Assembly: GCA_026120035.1 (NCBI GenBank)
Contig: JALRME010000009.1
Coordinates: 744,001 to 808,000, forward strand
Length of the DNA stretch: 64,000 bases
Source: Coleophoma eucalyptorum
Taxonomy: Eukaryota; Ascomycota; Leotiomycetes; Helotiales; Dermateaceae
Direction: 5' to 3'
The notes below the pieces were generated by a model, which saw only the letters and a program-made list of their open reading frames with translations, made no database searches and was not told where the DNA came from. A program made the position numbers and the translations under genes. This document shows, piece after piece, positions 1-14,347 of this stretch (within the stretch, counting starts at the first letter, position 1; each line of letters starts with the position of its first letter).

Positions 1-210
1 CCCGCAAGCCGCGCCATTAACCCCGCTTACGTAGTTGAGAAAATCCTATTCATCAACAATACTACCGCTTTTCCACCGCTGTAGTCATCATCCGGGCGCT
101 AATTGACAGCCATTCGTGAGCAGATCTTATTGTTCCAAGTGCTTGGTTTCTAGCTACAAATTTCTCTCAAATACCTGGGGTTGCCGTACACTTGAGGACT
201 CTCATCGACG

Positions 211-3200
211 ATGGCAGAGGATGGATCAGTACCTGCTCCGAATCAGGATGCTATAACGAAGCCAAACCATGGACAACCACTTTCTGGGAAGCAAGAACAC
301 TGTATGCGATCAACCTATATCCTCAAGAGTATATCATCTGCTAATTCTATACAGATCTTAAGCGCGAGCTCATTTCTCAACAAGTCAAGTTCGAAATCAC
401 CGAGCTCAACTCACCCACTGCATTACAAAGATTCGGCGCACCTTTCAAGTCAGAGCTTGGCGAAATTTCGCCGCTGGATTCCGAATTGCCGATATTAAGA
501 TACATCTTCGTGCATCATGTGCGCGAGTTTCCATTCTTGGATAAGGCTAAGGAAAAAGAGTTCTGGCAAGACAAGCTACAAGTGGTTAGTTGGCAATTGG
601 TTAAGGCTTGACAACAATAAGGGGAATGCTGACATAATTTTGGTATACAGTTCCTACAGTCATTTGCGAATAAACACATTTCTTCTTCTGAAGATCGATT
701 AGAAGAGACGAAGCGAAGGAAATTATCTCTAAAATGCCAAAAACTTGTAGAGCTTATGATGGTCTCGGGTGTGCCAACTGCATCAGGATACGAGGAGAGG
801 ATCCGATTTTCCGAACTTGAGGTGGTGGATGCCGGTGCCATCGTCCAAGGTGTATTCACAACTTTGCCCGAAGGCCATTATGTGAATGGCTGGGATGTGA
901 ATGTTGCTGGTGTTCGAGTTGTCTCCGTCAAAAGAAATATCAGACATCACAAGCACGCGGTATGATCCTTGAAACTTTTCCCTTCAAGCTAATACTGAAC
1001 GATATACTAGGAATTTATTCTAAGGGTAAAGAAGAAGGGCGATATCGAACATTATATAGGCCGACGTTACGGAGATTTTGCTAGGCTGCACAAAAGATTA
1101 CGCACTGAACTCCCTGGAAAAGTTTTACCACCATTGCCTAGAAAGAACAAACAGAGCTCAACCGCTTCCAACCTTTTAAGTGGAATAACTGGTGGTGGTA
1201 ATGATGACGATGCATCGTCTATGTCCTCGGTCTCAACTGCAGGCTTACCAGATGCGACATCTCGACTTTCTGTTCGTGGTAGGTTGAATCCTGTCTTTTA
1301 GAGTATTTACTTGATTTAATATTCCTCAGATCACCGTCGCACGCCATCTGCGATGTCCTTTGGAAGATCTTCACCAAGAACATCTGTAGATGGGCGCCTG
1401 TCGACCGATGGAGCACGAACTCCAACCACTCCATCTACCCCAACCTTTGGAGTGAGCATCCTTTCCATATTTGAAAATTACTTCTAATTGAAAAAATAGC
1501 CTGTGACTTTATGGCGTGAAAACCAGCGTATCTCACTTCGTGCATATCTTCGTACTCTGCTACAGACCCCCCAGATTGCTGCTACCAGAGCAATCCAGGA
1601 TTTCCTTACCCTGACCCCGATCACGCCTAGCGATGACGATATCGAGGATATATCGAAAAGGAAGGCTATGGATGAGAAGCGTGTTGAGGAGCAAAAGCAG
1701 TTCTATGAGATTGCAAGAAAGCGTGCTGCAGACCTAGATGTTTACATGGAGCAGTAAGTACCTCACTGATTTTGTTGGGATCAGTAGAACTGATAGTTAC
1801 AGATTCCGTCGTGATATTGTGGAGAGCAATGGCTTGACAAAACTTTTCAAGGAAATCAAGGACAAGCCAACTATACAGGATCTCAGTATTCAATATCAGA
1901 AATTCGCCGAATGGTTACGAATCGAGGTCGCTGCCACAATCTACCACCTCTTCCTCGCCGAGGATAACTCGCCAGAACTATTCGCCCAAATGAAAAAGAT
2001 CCACTCGATGATTCCTTATAGTCTCATTAAGAACGCAATCCGCATCGCCAACCCAGCTGCGGTGATGTCAAGTATTCTAGACATTTTCTTAGCCCAGCCT
2101 TTTGGTGCACGCTCGCTCATGCAAAGAATATTCTCGCTTACTCTTAACGACGGGATCAGAAGTTTCCAGAAAAGTATTGATGCTCTTACCACGAAAATTG
2201 GGGAACCTGTATTCTGTGAAAAGCTACAGAAGTTCTCCGAAGCCCCAGAGGAAATTAAAAACTCGATTCGAGCAGAAGCCGCATCTGATGATGTGGATCT
2301 GATCGTAGCAATCCTGAGATCTGAACTCATTGAACCTCCATTGAATTCTGAGCAAATAGGCAAGATTTTTAACGCGTACGTTGCATGGAACCATGTGGTT
2401 GAGCATGTAGATGAGGAAATGAAGCAAGGCGCTCAACTATTCTCGCATTTGAAGCAACTGCTCAAATTGTATACTCGACAACGCGACAAGGCTATGATGC
2501 TCAGTATGATTGAGGAGCCAGTCACATTACATCTGTTGCGAGATTTATTTACCATCTTCTATGAGCCGCTAGTCCGAGTTTATAAGTCTGCCAACGTGTA
2601 CAGCAGTGTAACAGACTTTGCTGTCTTTATTGACGATATGATTTTGGTAGGTTATATCACTTTCAGTCCAGGCTACATACTTACAATGTTTAGGTCATCG
2701 ACAAGTGTAGAGATCAAGATGCATCCGCCGACCCTAACCAGACCGTACAAGCATTTATTGATCTATGCCAACGTCATGAGCATAACTTTTACAAGTTTGT
2801 GCATGAGGTTCATACGCATGACAATGGCCTTTTCACGCAATTGATGGGCTGGATTGAAGGGATTCTGGAATTTCTACGAAACGGTCCCAAAGCTGGCAAG
2901 CTAGACATCAATGCTCTCGTGGCTGGTGCAGTCAGTGTAAATCAGCTCGATATGCCGAAGGCCACTGCCGAGATCGACTCTTTGATTGCCTGGCAAGAAG
3001 CTCGCAAGAAGTGGCACCAGGATAAGACTAGACAGAAGATGGCAGCAGAAGGAACTGCCGGTGTACAAGTTGAAGCCGTCCCGGGAGGCATAACATTCAA
3101 GTCCAGCGACTTCGGATTAGATCAAATGGACCTGGAAGATATCAACTATGAAGACGAGAGCGAGAGTGGGGACGAGGATTCAGAGGATGACGAGTTGGAT

Positions 3201-3347
3201 CCTATTGCAGCAGAGAGGAGGAGAAGAGCGAAGAAACAGGACCATCTTCGACGAACAGCTGGAGAGCCGACCAAACCTAATGTTGTGGAGATTTATAATC
3301 TGAAGGAGAGCTTTTTGGCAATGCTAAGGATGGTCCTTGCGGAGTAA
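211..3347 (+). CDS. PX-domain protein with fungal PX-associated and DUF3818-type regions
   Basis: Eight exons fit one frame of about 922 residues: 211-301, 355-581, 651-959, 1011-1278, 1330-1451, 1500-1753, 1803-2646 and 2694-3347; all introns are GT-AG and phase-compatible. The N-terminal part resembles the PX-associated helical domain. A phosphoinositide-binding PX core follows, visible as RRYGDFARLHKRLR and a proline-rich PGKVLPPLPRK near residues 225-250. A Ser/Thr-rich linker leads to a long helical C-terminal half of the DUF3818 kind, with an acidic stretch (EDESESGDEDSEDDE) near the end. This architecture matches the fungal relatives of yeast YPR097W, lipid-binding proteins linked to membrane trafficking; that role is family knowledge. 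The ATG at 211 is chosen because the frame continues through the first splice junction into conserved sequence. The family call is firm, the small 5' exons less so. Confidence 0.85.
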
Positions 3348-3929
3348 GCTGATATCTGGGGATGTAAGACATATTCTAGGCATCGTTGATCACTGTGAAT
3401 GCATTGTTAGGGCAATAGACTAGACTTTAGAAGCTATGGATTCTCTCTAGGCCAAAATACTGATTCAGGAAGGAAATGGCCAAGACAGCCTGTTTCGACT
3501 CCCGTATGTGAGCATCAACGTGACGATCGGAGACACATGGGTATTCATATATCCGAGCCACTCATCAAGTAACTGGAAATGCTATTCTTTTGCTGGACAT
3601 TCTTACCTTCTTCGTAGTCAGTGACAATCAATTCGCAGGGTTGGCCAGGATGACCGTACTGTCAGCATAAGTATTATGACCTTTAAGCCTTATATCTGCA
3701 GGAATGCCATTTCAGTAAAGTCTCTTTCGGATCAATGTTGGCCTCGGTAGAAGACAGCGGACAAAAACGGCAGCGTTGCCGGTAAGCAAATCCATATGGC
3801 CCATGATTGGTCAGCTGTTCTTAGAGCATTTCGTCGTCGACATCAACGACGAATGCTTTACCTTCCTTGACATATATCTAATACACACTTCACTGTTGTG
3901 ATCTCTCCTCTCAACTCCTCCGGTTCAGC
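3348..3929. other. Intergenic, SDH1 upstream region
   Basis: No coding potential beyond short random frames. It must hold the 3' UTR of the PX-domain gene and the promoter and 5' UTR of SDH1; a pyrimidine-rich tract (about 3900-3920) lies just before the SDH1 ATG. Confidence 0.6.
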
Positions 3930-6160
<2,231 letters not shown>

Positions 6161-7964
6161 ATGAAGAAAGAAGCTTAACAAAATCTTATCAAAGAATGTA
6201 TACGTCATCCTTTCTTATTGTCACTAGTTGTCCTTTCCCCTCGATATTATCTTGGTCTGTTGATGGAGTTTTGCTCTTGTTTCCTGGTGGACGGCTGTGT
6301 AAGATGGTGCATCGCGTACCGTAGAGCTCTTCTAGATGAGCTTTGTATAAGAGCTAGGAAAGCAAATGCAAACATCTTCTAAACCTGTAAAAGTTCCTCA
6401 AGCGAGTGATTAACTTATTCCAAAACAAACATCGCAAGTACACATATAATAACCTGCTAATTTCGACATGAACATCTGATAGATAGTCCGCTGGACTATA
6501 TTCAGGTTTGAATAGTATAGTGTGTAGGTTGCATAGAGTGTGAGTAATCAAATCAATCAAACTACTTATAGTTGCCTTTAATCCTCGACCCAAAATATTA
6601 GAATTATGTAGCAAGCATCGGCTGTTATATCTCAACTTGGGAAGATCTAGGATGAGGAAGGATAGCTAGAGTGAGAAAGGAGTTCCCCATTAGGAGAGAG
6701 GAGGACTATTCTGCTTAGATGTGAGTGCAGGTGAGGTACCCAGTTGCCACACCTCGCTTGACTTCCATGCCCCCCTTCTTTTAGAATGCCAGACTTATTT
6801 GGTTACAGACTGTACCTACTGTGCAGGCCCCACCCGAGAGTTTTCCCCTCTCGCACCAACAACGGGTTAGATTAAATCCCTCGGGTTCGCCAGTATGCAG
6901 TTCCTTCTGGCAGCAAAAAGATACCCGCTGGCAAAAAGAACCAAAAAGGTATTTGTGAGTCCCTCAGGCGCGAGTCGAACGCTGTGACAACTGTTTAGCA
7001 AGTTGTCTGAGAGTAATTGTGGACGTGTATCCTTACCGCGACATTCCGGTGAGCTGATGACATTACAGCCGGACGCCATAAACCAACTAGACGACCGAGG
7101 GTTGAATGTTTTGGGTGTTTGTTGAGCTTCGGCGACTAAATTGAGCATATGAAGACAACTTGTTGGAGAGTCCTAAGTTTATGTGAAAGCCAGGTTTCGG
7201 TGTTAAGGCATTGTGTGAATAACATAACATAATGCGACATCGCAGAAAGCCAGAACAATTATCTGGGTGCGGCCAGTGAAACACGTGACTACAACACATA
7301 GTCGAAGCATGGTTATCTTAGCTTAAACCAGTGAAATAGCTGGCTTTATTACGTTTTAGTGAATAAAGGTCTAGGAGCTTTGTTTTACTATATTTGGCGC
7401 AATGAGGGGTAAGAATATCTCCGTATACCTTATATTTTGTCCACCTTCATTCATTTGAACAACCTGCTACGAAAAGATGCATGGATTAATGATGTACTTT
7501 AGCTACTATGGAAGATAATACTGTAGTTGATCTGCCTTTTTTACAATTTTGTTGACTAGAATGAATTCTTTCGAGACTGGCCTTTGGTGTAACACTTAGC
7601 TATGGCAGAATCCTTATCTTATCGCCTATGGTCCCTTAAAGTGCTGTGCTGTAGACGGTATGTACTGATGAATAAGAATAACAGAACGAAGTTCTTCCTT
7701 CAAGCAGACCTGGGCCCACAGAAATGCTTTTCCCTTTTTTTACATGTAATTTCCTGCCTAATATCTTGTCTTTCCATTGATTTCTGATGCAGCCCGTATT
7801 TTGATGCGACTCTTGGAATGAGGGGGTGACATGCATTCCTCCTTGACGATAAGAGGGTGGCTGGTACAGCTTTAACAACAATGTTTCCTAGCAACAAGCC
7901 CGCAACCATGATGGTACGATATAAACCTCTGTAAAGCCTTTGTTCGACCTCAGCCTAGCTGTTA
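6161..7964. other. Intergenic, 1.8 kb, no convincing gene
   Basis: Short frames on both strands show no recognisable domain and no consistent splice chain. The only structured element seen is a tRNA-like fold on the minus strand at 6961-7013 (listed separately). Confidence 0.5.
6961..7013 (-). ncRNA. Possible D-armless tRNA-like fold (weak)
   Basis: Read on the minus strand, 7013-7007 (CTCTCAG) can pair with 6967-6961 (CTGAGGG) over seven positions with one G-U wobble. Inside lie a seven-pair hairpin (GACAACT/AGTTGTC) whose loop contains T-GCT-A, like a Ser anticodon, and a TTCGACT loop closed by GCG/CGC, like a T-arm. There is no D-arm and the T-stem is short. It could be a tRNA relic or chance; expression cannot be judged from sequence. 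Confidence 0.15.
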
Positions 7965-9007
7965 ATGAATTATTCGACCATGCCCTCTACACCACAAAAG
8001 GACACCCCTCGGAAACACCCCTACACTCCGACGACAAACCGGAAAGGTCTATTCTCAGATGGAGTCTGGCACTGTAAGTCAGAGCTGTTAAGTACCATGA
8101 ATATTTACTTAACAGTTCAAAAGGTGACTGCGATCGTCGACTTCCAGCCTCTCACCTCATCGTAAAGAAAGCGGGTCCAAACAGAGGTCGAGGGTTTTAT
8201 ACATGTCAAGAACGCCAGGGGACGGGCTGTGGATTCTTTCTGTGGGAAGACAGCGCAACGCCGAGGGAGATGCGAACAGTGTTGGAAAATTCGAGATCAG
8301 AGCCAGAATTTGCCATGGAATCAGCTCCTCCGCCGCCCGAGAAGCAACAGAAGAGAGTTCTAGATAGTCAATCTACCGCAACCACGGATTCGGATAACGA
8401 TGATGAGTTTGGAGACTTTCCTTTGTCGCCAGCGGATATACAAGAGGCAATTACAGTAGCGGAGAGGAACTCTGCACATCCAGAAACTCCAAAAAAACCT
8501 ACCAGGACGGATTATATGGCCACACCAGGTACGAAGAGGAAGAGAGGTGAAGCAGAGACCTTACCGACTCCTGCGACATCCCATGGAAGCATGTTTATGA
8601 CACCGTCAACTTCAAGATTTAAGGGTATGATTTGGGATCGCAATGAACCATCCGTTGCCAGTAGTTCGACAACGACCCTGACTCCAGGTAAAGGCAGAGA
8701 AGGAGAAAGTGAAGAAATAAGAGGAGAAGGGTATGAACTTACAGAAGAGGCCATGGACATACTAAGAAACGAAGATATAAGTATCGAAAGTTCGTCTGCT
8801 CTCCGTGAACTCTTGAACAAGTTTGCCTTGAAAGCATCGGGTGTTGCAAAAGGACGCGATATTACAAGAGTGGCTTTGAAATCGAAGGATGCAAAGATTG
8901 CGGAATTGCAACACCGAATTTCGACCCTGGAGAGTGAGCGCGAAATGGATAAAGCTGTTATCAGACGGCTGAGAGGAGACATCCGCTCCTATGGCACTAC
9001 AACTTAG
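7965..9007 (+). CDS. GRF-type zinc-finger protein
   Basis: Two exons (7965-8073 and 8124-9007) give about 330 residues. Joining at the acceptor ending 8123 creates the cysteine pair WHCDC; the next fragments, GPNRGRGFYTC and GCGFFLWED, complete a GRF zinc finger (C-x-C...GR.FY.C...C.FF.W) in residues 35-80. Such fingers bind single-stranded nucleic acid in proteins such as topoisomerase III, APE2 and NEIL3. The rest is low-complexity (acidic SDNDDEFGDF near 110) with a C-terminal coiled coil (SKDAKIAELQHRISTLES). No catalytic domain is attached, so an adaptor or DNA-repair accessory role is inference. A nearer acceptor at 8115 would run into a stop, which decides the junction. ATG 7980 is an alternative start. 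Confidence 0.8.
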
Positions 9008-10372
9008 TGCTTGACGGTGCAACGGCCCACAAAATTGCTCATCCTTTCCATTGAATGAAATTAACATACTTTACGAACAACGCATCTGCAAGTCCACTGC
9101 ATGGACTTGCCTCAGGAGCGAAATAATATCTATGCCCAAGCTACGCCAGGGAAGATACTGAAGAGATGGTTCAAGCACTACGCAATACAGACCGGAGTCA
9201 GACGTCTAAAGCATCAGTAATACGCTTGACGATATCATGTAGAACCTTCTACGGCTCCAGTGTAGCTGGGAAGCAGCTCAGTCATATGAACATCTCACAA
9301 AGCATAGATTAGCAGTCCTGTATGCATATCGACTGAAACATGAGGAAAAGCTACAAACATTTTACAAACCGCGAATTGTTAATCAGCATTTTTTGTCCCA
9401 CGAAAATCAGATACACTGACATAATAAAAGCTTCTGTTGGCAGAATGGGATTATTTGTCTAGGTCTCCCTAACAACTGTCATATCGTCGTTCGGGGTTTC
9501 CGTGACCGGATGCTGGGTATTGGAGAATGATGAAATGGCTCTTCAATTTGTTTCTGGGAGGAATAGTCATTATTTGCATTATTTAGATCCATCAATCGGG
9601 CATAGCAGCTCGACATGTATTTTACACGGCGATAATATGCTTCATGAATTTCATATTTGGCTGATCACAGATCTCTTCCTATCATCGCATGCTGCTGAGA
9701 GCCTAAGACAAGGAAGCTCTCAATCCCCGAAATGTAGAAGATATCAGCCCTAAACCCGATTCTACAATACCGTGGGGGTGAGAAAGCTTACCACGGGTCG
9801 TTTTGTCCATGGTATTCTTCAGTACGCTGTCAGCCAAAAGCCATCTAGTTGAAAAGCGCAGTCAGGCTTTTGTTTGTCTATCCTCTCCGTATTGCATCGC
9901 ATGCGAGAACCCTGGACGTCCAGTCCACGCCGGTGGATTTAACTGATATTCGATTTCCATGACGTCCCTATCTAACTTTTGGATTGAGTCATAGATGAAA
10001 TGATCACCAGCCCCAATATTATGTCTAGTGCTACACATGCAGGAGCAGGGTGGGGAAAACTTGGGCAGTGAGCTAAATGGTTACAGTGTCCAGCTTACGC
10101 AGGCCTTAAATCCGAAAGGGCCTCGGGTATAATGTGTACTTCCATTGTAGCCAATCTTGAGTCTTTAAATCTTAGTGGAGAGACAATTCACAGGAGCATA
10201 TAAAAACTATATAAATCAGGGTTCCTTAAAACCTTAACCGCCGATATTTAGATTTACATTGTGTTCTGCATCGGAAGACCAATCCTCATTTCAACCATTA
10301 ACTTAACTCCACAAGCGAGCTCACAAGCAGACAACATCTACCGGCCTGTTATCTACTCAGCACCAAATCAGA
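9008..10372. other. Intergenic, 1.4 kb
   Basis: No gene recognised. A perfect 12-bp palindrome (CTGGACGTCCAG, 9912-9923) is present and may be a factor site for the downstream dehydrogenase, but its distance (about 450 bp from the ATG) makes this tentative. Confidence 0.5.
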
Positions 10373-10732
10373 ATGTCAGAGAGCGCTTCTCCAGTATGGC
10401 TCATTACAGGAGCATCATCTGGGCTGGGAGCCTATCTAGCACTACATGCATTGAGAGCTGGCCATCGAGTCCTGGCCACTGCACGCAACGTGAGCAAAGC
10501 TGAGGCAGCCTTTCCAGAAATCACAAAGCTAGGTGGCCAGTGGCTGCAATTGGATGTCTCTGCTGCTGATGTGGAGGCAAAAGTCAAGGATGCCGCTACT
10601 ACCTATGGTCGTTTGGATTTCGTGGTTAACAATGCTGGGTATTCGCTTTTGGGCGCTTGTGAGGACATTAGGTATGTTAAATTGTCTTTATTATGACCTT
10701 TGGAACCGATAACCAGTTATGTTCGAGATGTA

Positions 10733-10766
<34 letters not shown>

Positions 10767-11447
10767 ACTACCCGGCACCCTATCTCCCGATATCTATTGG
10801 CTCGGTGGAATGGCTCGACTGACATGTCACAGTGATGCGGAAGCACATGCACAAATGGAAACCAACTTCTTTGGCCCGTTGAAAGTGATTCGAGGGGCCT
10901 TGCCAACCATGCGAAGCCAAGAAGCGGGAACCATTGTCAACATCACAAGTATTGCCGCTCTTGACGGGCTGCCGACTTGTAGTCTATACGCCGGATCTAA
11001 ATTTGCTCTTGAAGGTTCGACCCTTTTTTAAGAAGGATCTAGAGACTCACTGACCATATGAAAGGGGCTTCGGAGAGTCTCGCTCGCGAAGTGTCCAAAT
11101 TCAACATCAGGGTCCTCCTCGTAGAACCGGGAGCGTTCCGGACAAACTTCCTCTCCGCCTATGATACCCCCAAGGTTGGCATCAGCGAGCCATACAAGGA
11201 GGGACCTGTCGCCGATGTGATGAATGCTTTCACAAATATGAATGGCAGCCAAATTGGAGATACGGAGAAAGGTGTCGCGAGGATCTTTGAGGTTGTGACT
11301 AGGACTGGTCAAGCAGCTGATTTGGGTGAGATCCTACGGCTGCCCTTGGGCAGCGATTGTGTGGCTAGGGTTGAGAAGAAACTCAAAACTCTGCAGGGTG
11401 ATTTGGATAAGACCAGGAGTATTGCTCTCAGCACGGATTATGCATGA
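10373..11447 (+). CDS. Classical short-chain dehydrogenase/reductase
   Basis: Three exons (10373-10671, 10833-11014, 11065-11447) encode about 287 residues. The N-terminal cofactor motif is ITGASSGLGAYLA (TGxxxGxG), followed by LDVSAADV, the NNAGYSLLG strand, a serine in INITSIAAL-like sequence (read NITSIAAL), and the catalytic YAGSK. VLLVEPGAFRTNF matches the PG motif after the active site. These features place it among classical SDRs acting on small carbonyl or hydroxyl substrates with NAD(P)H; TARN after the second strand suggests NADP preference. No signal peptide. Intron 1 is longer than its neighbours (161 nt) because of an AT microsatellite. Substrate unknown; no metabolic cluster surrounds it. 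Confidence 0.9.
10735..10764. repeat. (AT)15 microsatellite in SDR intron 1
   Basis: Uninterrupted AT dinucleotide run inside the first intron of the short-chain dehydrogenase gene; likely length-variable among strains. Confidence 0.95.
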
Positions 11448-12157
11448 GCTTTGGTCCAATCCAATACTGTTTCTTTTGGAACGAGGATTCACGGCGCGCA
11501 AATATATTTCATATCTGTGCTGCCGATTCCCAACAGTTTACACTGATCTATCATGAATCAAGCTCAGAACCATTGGACGTCAGCTGTTGATGTTGTGAGA
11601 AATTTCACTTCAGATGACCATTGCAAGGAACGTAGCACAACCACTCAGTTCATATACTATTAAGCCGAGCGTGGAAACTCATATAGACTCATATATCTGA
11701 ATGTAACATGAAAAATATCAAATAAGTATATTTAGCCTTGACTGACTGCATCTGTCGAGACTGAACCCTTCAAAGTTGTCCACCTTTGCTCCAGTATATG
11801 GAGCCATACTGGAGATGGGGGGCTGAGAGGATGTGCTGACGTGGGGAAATGGAAAAGGGGTCCTGCACCTACGAATGGTAGACGAGCAAGCCTAGCCCAC
11901 TTCCAGCCAAAGCACGGCCAAACGAGTAAGGTAGGAACCGTGACAACGCGACTTTCTTTTGATTCGAGTCCACCAACAAAACACTAAGACGGCGTGTTTA
12001 GTTTTGTTTTCCCCTGATCACAACATTGCATGTCTCCTGAAGACTTCCTACGAGGACAAAATCACGAATGTACATCACTGTCTTCAGTTTTATTCTCGCT
12101 GCTTCCTTACCCTGAGCTCAAAATTGCTTAATTGCTTCGCGGGCACGCGATAGGACC
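11448..12157. other. Intergenic, 0.7 kb
   Basis: Terminator of the dehydrogenase and promoter of the ELMO-domain gene; no other feature seen. Confidence 0.6.
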
Positions 12158-14347
12158 ATGGATCAAGCAGATATTCCGGCGCTGCTCTCGCGCCTTTCCA
12201 GCGATGAGGATGCCATGCGCAAAATGGCTGTCTTCAAGCTGCAGTCCTCAATCAACGATCCTGCCTTCGCCGACGTCTTCATCTCCTCGGGCGGTCTCGG
12301 TATTCTTCGACGACTTATTCTAACGACCGGCGGAAACACTCTGGCATACTCTTTACAGAGTCTAAGCCGTTTGCTGGAGGTAGATATGGGCTGGGCCATC
12401 TTCGAGGCGACAGGCGCTGGCGAATTGGTTGAGCGACTTGTCGAACTGATTGTCACCCATCCACTGGTCAATATTCTCCGTGGTGCAATGTCTATCTTGG
12501 TAGCTGTTGTCAGTTATCTGCAATCTTCACGAGGCACCACGCGGACGCCTGGGGCTTTCGGATTTCGAGCACTCAAGCCTGCCGTGGCAGTATATCCCCA
12601 ATTCTTCGAAATGGTCGTATCTCAGCTCAATTCGGCTGATCATGCATTATGCGCCAATGCGCTCATGCTACTCAATGCGCTGATACGAGATGCGGTTACA
12701 AGTGAGTCGAAAGATGGCGGAGGAAAGAGTAGTGGTACGGGAGAAGAGTGGCCGAAGTTCATAAAGAGGTTACAGGATTTGGGTGTTATTAAGGCAGTCT
12801 ATATCCTCATGCAGAGTTCGGCGTTACAGGATTTGGCCCACCCATTACTGGAATTTCAAGCCTTGACAAAAGTTCTTTTAAGGAAGTGGAGAGATGTTAG
12901 GGTAGACTTGGAGAGACCGGAACATAGAAGAGCGCTGAAAGGATTGCACCTATCGAGCGCGCCTGAGAGGAGACAGAATATAGACCCTGGGACACCAAAA
13001 ATGGAAGAACCCGCACCACCACCACCTCCGGGTGGGCGAAAGGGAAGCAAGCGGCACAACCCTGAGAAATGGAGAAGATTGGGATTTGAGACGGAAAGCC
13101 CTGCATGGGAATTCGACACGACCGGCTTCTTAGGAATGATGGATCTGACAGATTACGTCAGGAAACAAGAGGATGGCTTTCAGAAACTTCTATTGGAGCA
13201 GTCTTCCAAGCCAATGCATGAGAGGTGTCCAATCGCTAGAGCGAGTCTAGCAGTAACCTTGATTTTATATGAGCACTTTGAGGTAGATAAGTCTGATGTC
13301 GAGGATGCGAAGGCCTATCTTGTCTTGGATGGCATGAAAAACTACGACAAGATCTTCCGACCACAGCTGTTGCAGTGGTCGAGACTGCATACAGCAAGTC
13401 TACAGTCATTCTTTCGACTGTGGAAAGCCACTGGTGCGACACAAGACGACTTCGAGAAGGTGGCAGATCTCGTTAGCATTCTCATTGAGCAAGTTGTTGG
13501 ACAAGCTTCAAGAACGAAAGACGTGCAAGAAGTGGAAGAGGAATTGTTTGAATATGATTACTCTCGATTACGAGAACTTCAAATGGAGCTTCTGGAGCTG
13601 ACATTTGAGGAAGAATGGGGACATCACCTATATCAAGTTCGAGACGAGCTAAAGCATGAAGCGCTGCAGTTCGTCAAGGAGCAAAGGATACGATGCCTCC
13701 TACAGGGAGCTTGGTTTCCAAAGATGACGAACATGCAAAATACCACCGATGAGAGCCACGTAAGCAGGCTAGGTTCCAAGAAACACCTACCATGGCGATA
13801 CGTGAAACTCTCTCATAATCGGCGATTTCTTCACTACTCAGATTTCGAGATCCAACCCGCACTGGAGCCACTGCTGGAACAGCTACAAGAGAAGATAGAT
13901 CTCAGCACAATCAGCTCTGTTGTATCCAATGTATCGGCTTCACGCGACGATAGGTCTAGCATATCAAGTACGTCGACACTCAAAGACATATCGCAAACAC
14001 CAAAGCAAACATCAACGACCAAGATTACTATAAACAGCTTCGTAAATGCCCCAGAGGATGGAGCGCAGCCTTCACGTGGTGACGAGCCTGGTGAACGAGC
14101 AATTCTGACACTTCTTCCACCTACGCATAGCCTTGCCTCAGAATGGCTCGATGGCCTTCTCATGCTACTGAATCAAGCTCCCATCACGGCCGAGACCAAC
14201 AAGCTGGTAGGACTGGTCAGTGACTACGGCCTCAAGATCCGTTTGTTGAACATGAGGGTGGATGATGGGTATGCTGGGCAGCCGGAAGGAGCGGGTATTG
14301 TGCCCAGTAGGGAGGGGTTGGATGATGACTATTATTACGAAGTTTGA
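12158..14347 (+). CDS. ELMO/CED-12 family protein
   Basis: Single uninterrupted frame of 729 residues starting at a good ATG (gaccATGg). The first 250 residues form helical armadillo-like repeats. A polyproline stretch (APPPPPGG, about residue 285) precedes the ELMO core, with KWRRLGFETESPAWEFD and GFLGMMDLTDY near residues 300-330 and ending about 460. A long helical segment and a PH-like region (WRYVKLSHNRRFLHYSDF, about 545-570) follow, then a Ser/Thr-rich linker and an acidic DDDYYYEV tail. In animals ELMO pairs with DOCK exchange factors to activate Rac; fungal members are presumed to act in polarity with a DOCK-like partner (family knowledge). The order arm repeats, ELMO, PH matches the family, so the call is secure, the role less so. 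Confidence 0.88.
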   Translation: MDQADIPALLSRLSSDEDAMRKMAVFKLQSSINDPAFADVFISSGGLGILRRLILTTGGNTLAYSLQSLSRLLEVDMGWAIFEATGAGELVERLVELIVTHPLVNILRGAMSILVAVVSYLQSSRGTTRTPGAFGFRALKPAVAVYPQFFEMVVSQLNSADHALCANALMLLNALIRDAVTSESKDGGGKSSGTGEEWPKFIKRLQDLGVIKAVYILMQSSALQDLAHPLLEFQALTKVLLRKWRDVRVDLERPEHRRALKGLHLSSAPERRQNIDPGTPKMEEPAPPPPPGGRKGSKRHNPEKWRRLGFETESPAWEFDTTGFLGMMDLTDYVRKQEDGFQKLLLEQSSKPMHERCPIARASLAVTLILYEHFEVDKSDVEDAKAYLVLDGMKNYDKIFRPQLLQWSRLHTASLQSFFRLWKATGATQDDFEKVADLVSILIEQVVGQASRTKDVQEVEEELFEYDYSRLRELQMELLELTFEEEWGHHLYQVRDELKHEALQFVKEQRIRCLLQGAWFPKMTNMQNTTDESHVSRLGSKKHLPWRYVKLSHNRRFLHYSDFEIQPALEPLLEQLQEKIDLSTISSVVSNVSASRDDRSSISSTSTLKDISQTPKQTSTTKITINSFVNAPEDGAQPSRGDEPGERAILTLLPPTHSLASEWLDGLLMLLNQAPITAETNKLVGLVSDYGLKIRLLNMRVDDGYAGQPEGAGIVPSREGLDDDYYYEV

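Noticed and set aside
7636..7909. Two overlapping minus-strand frames before the GRF gene
   Set aside because: No recognisable domain and no intron partners; likely chance frames in the promoter.
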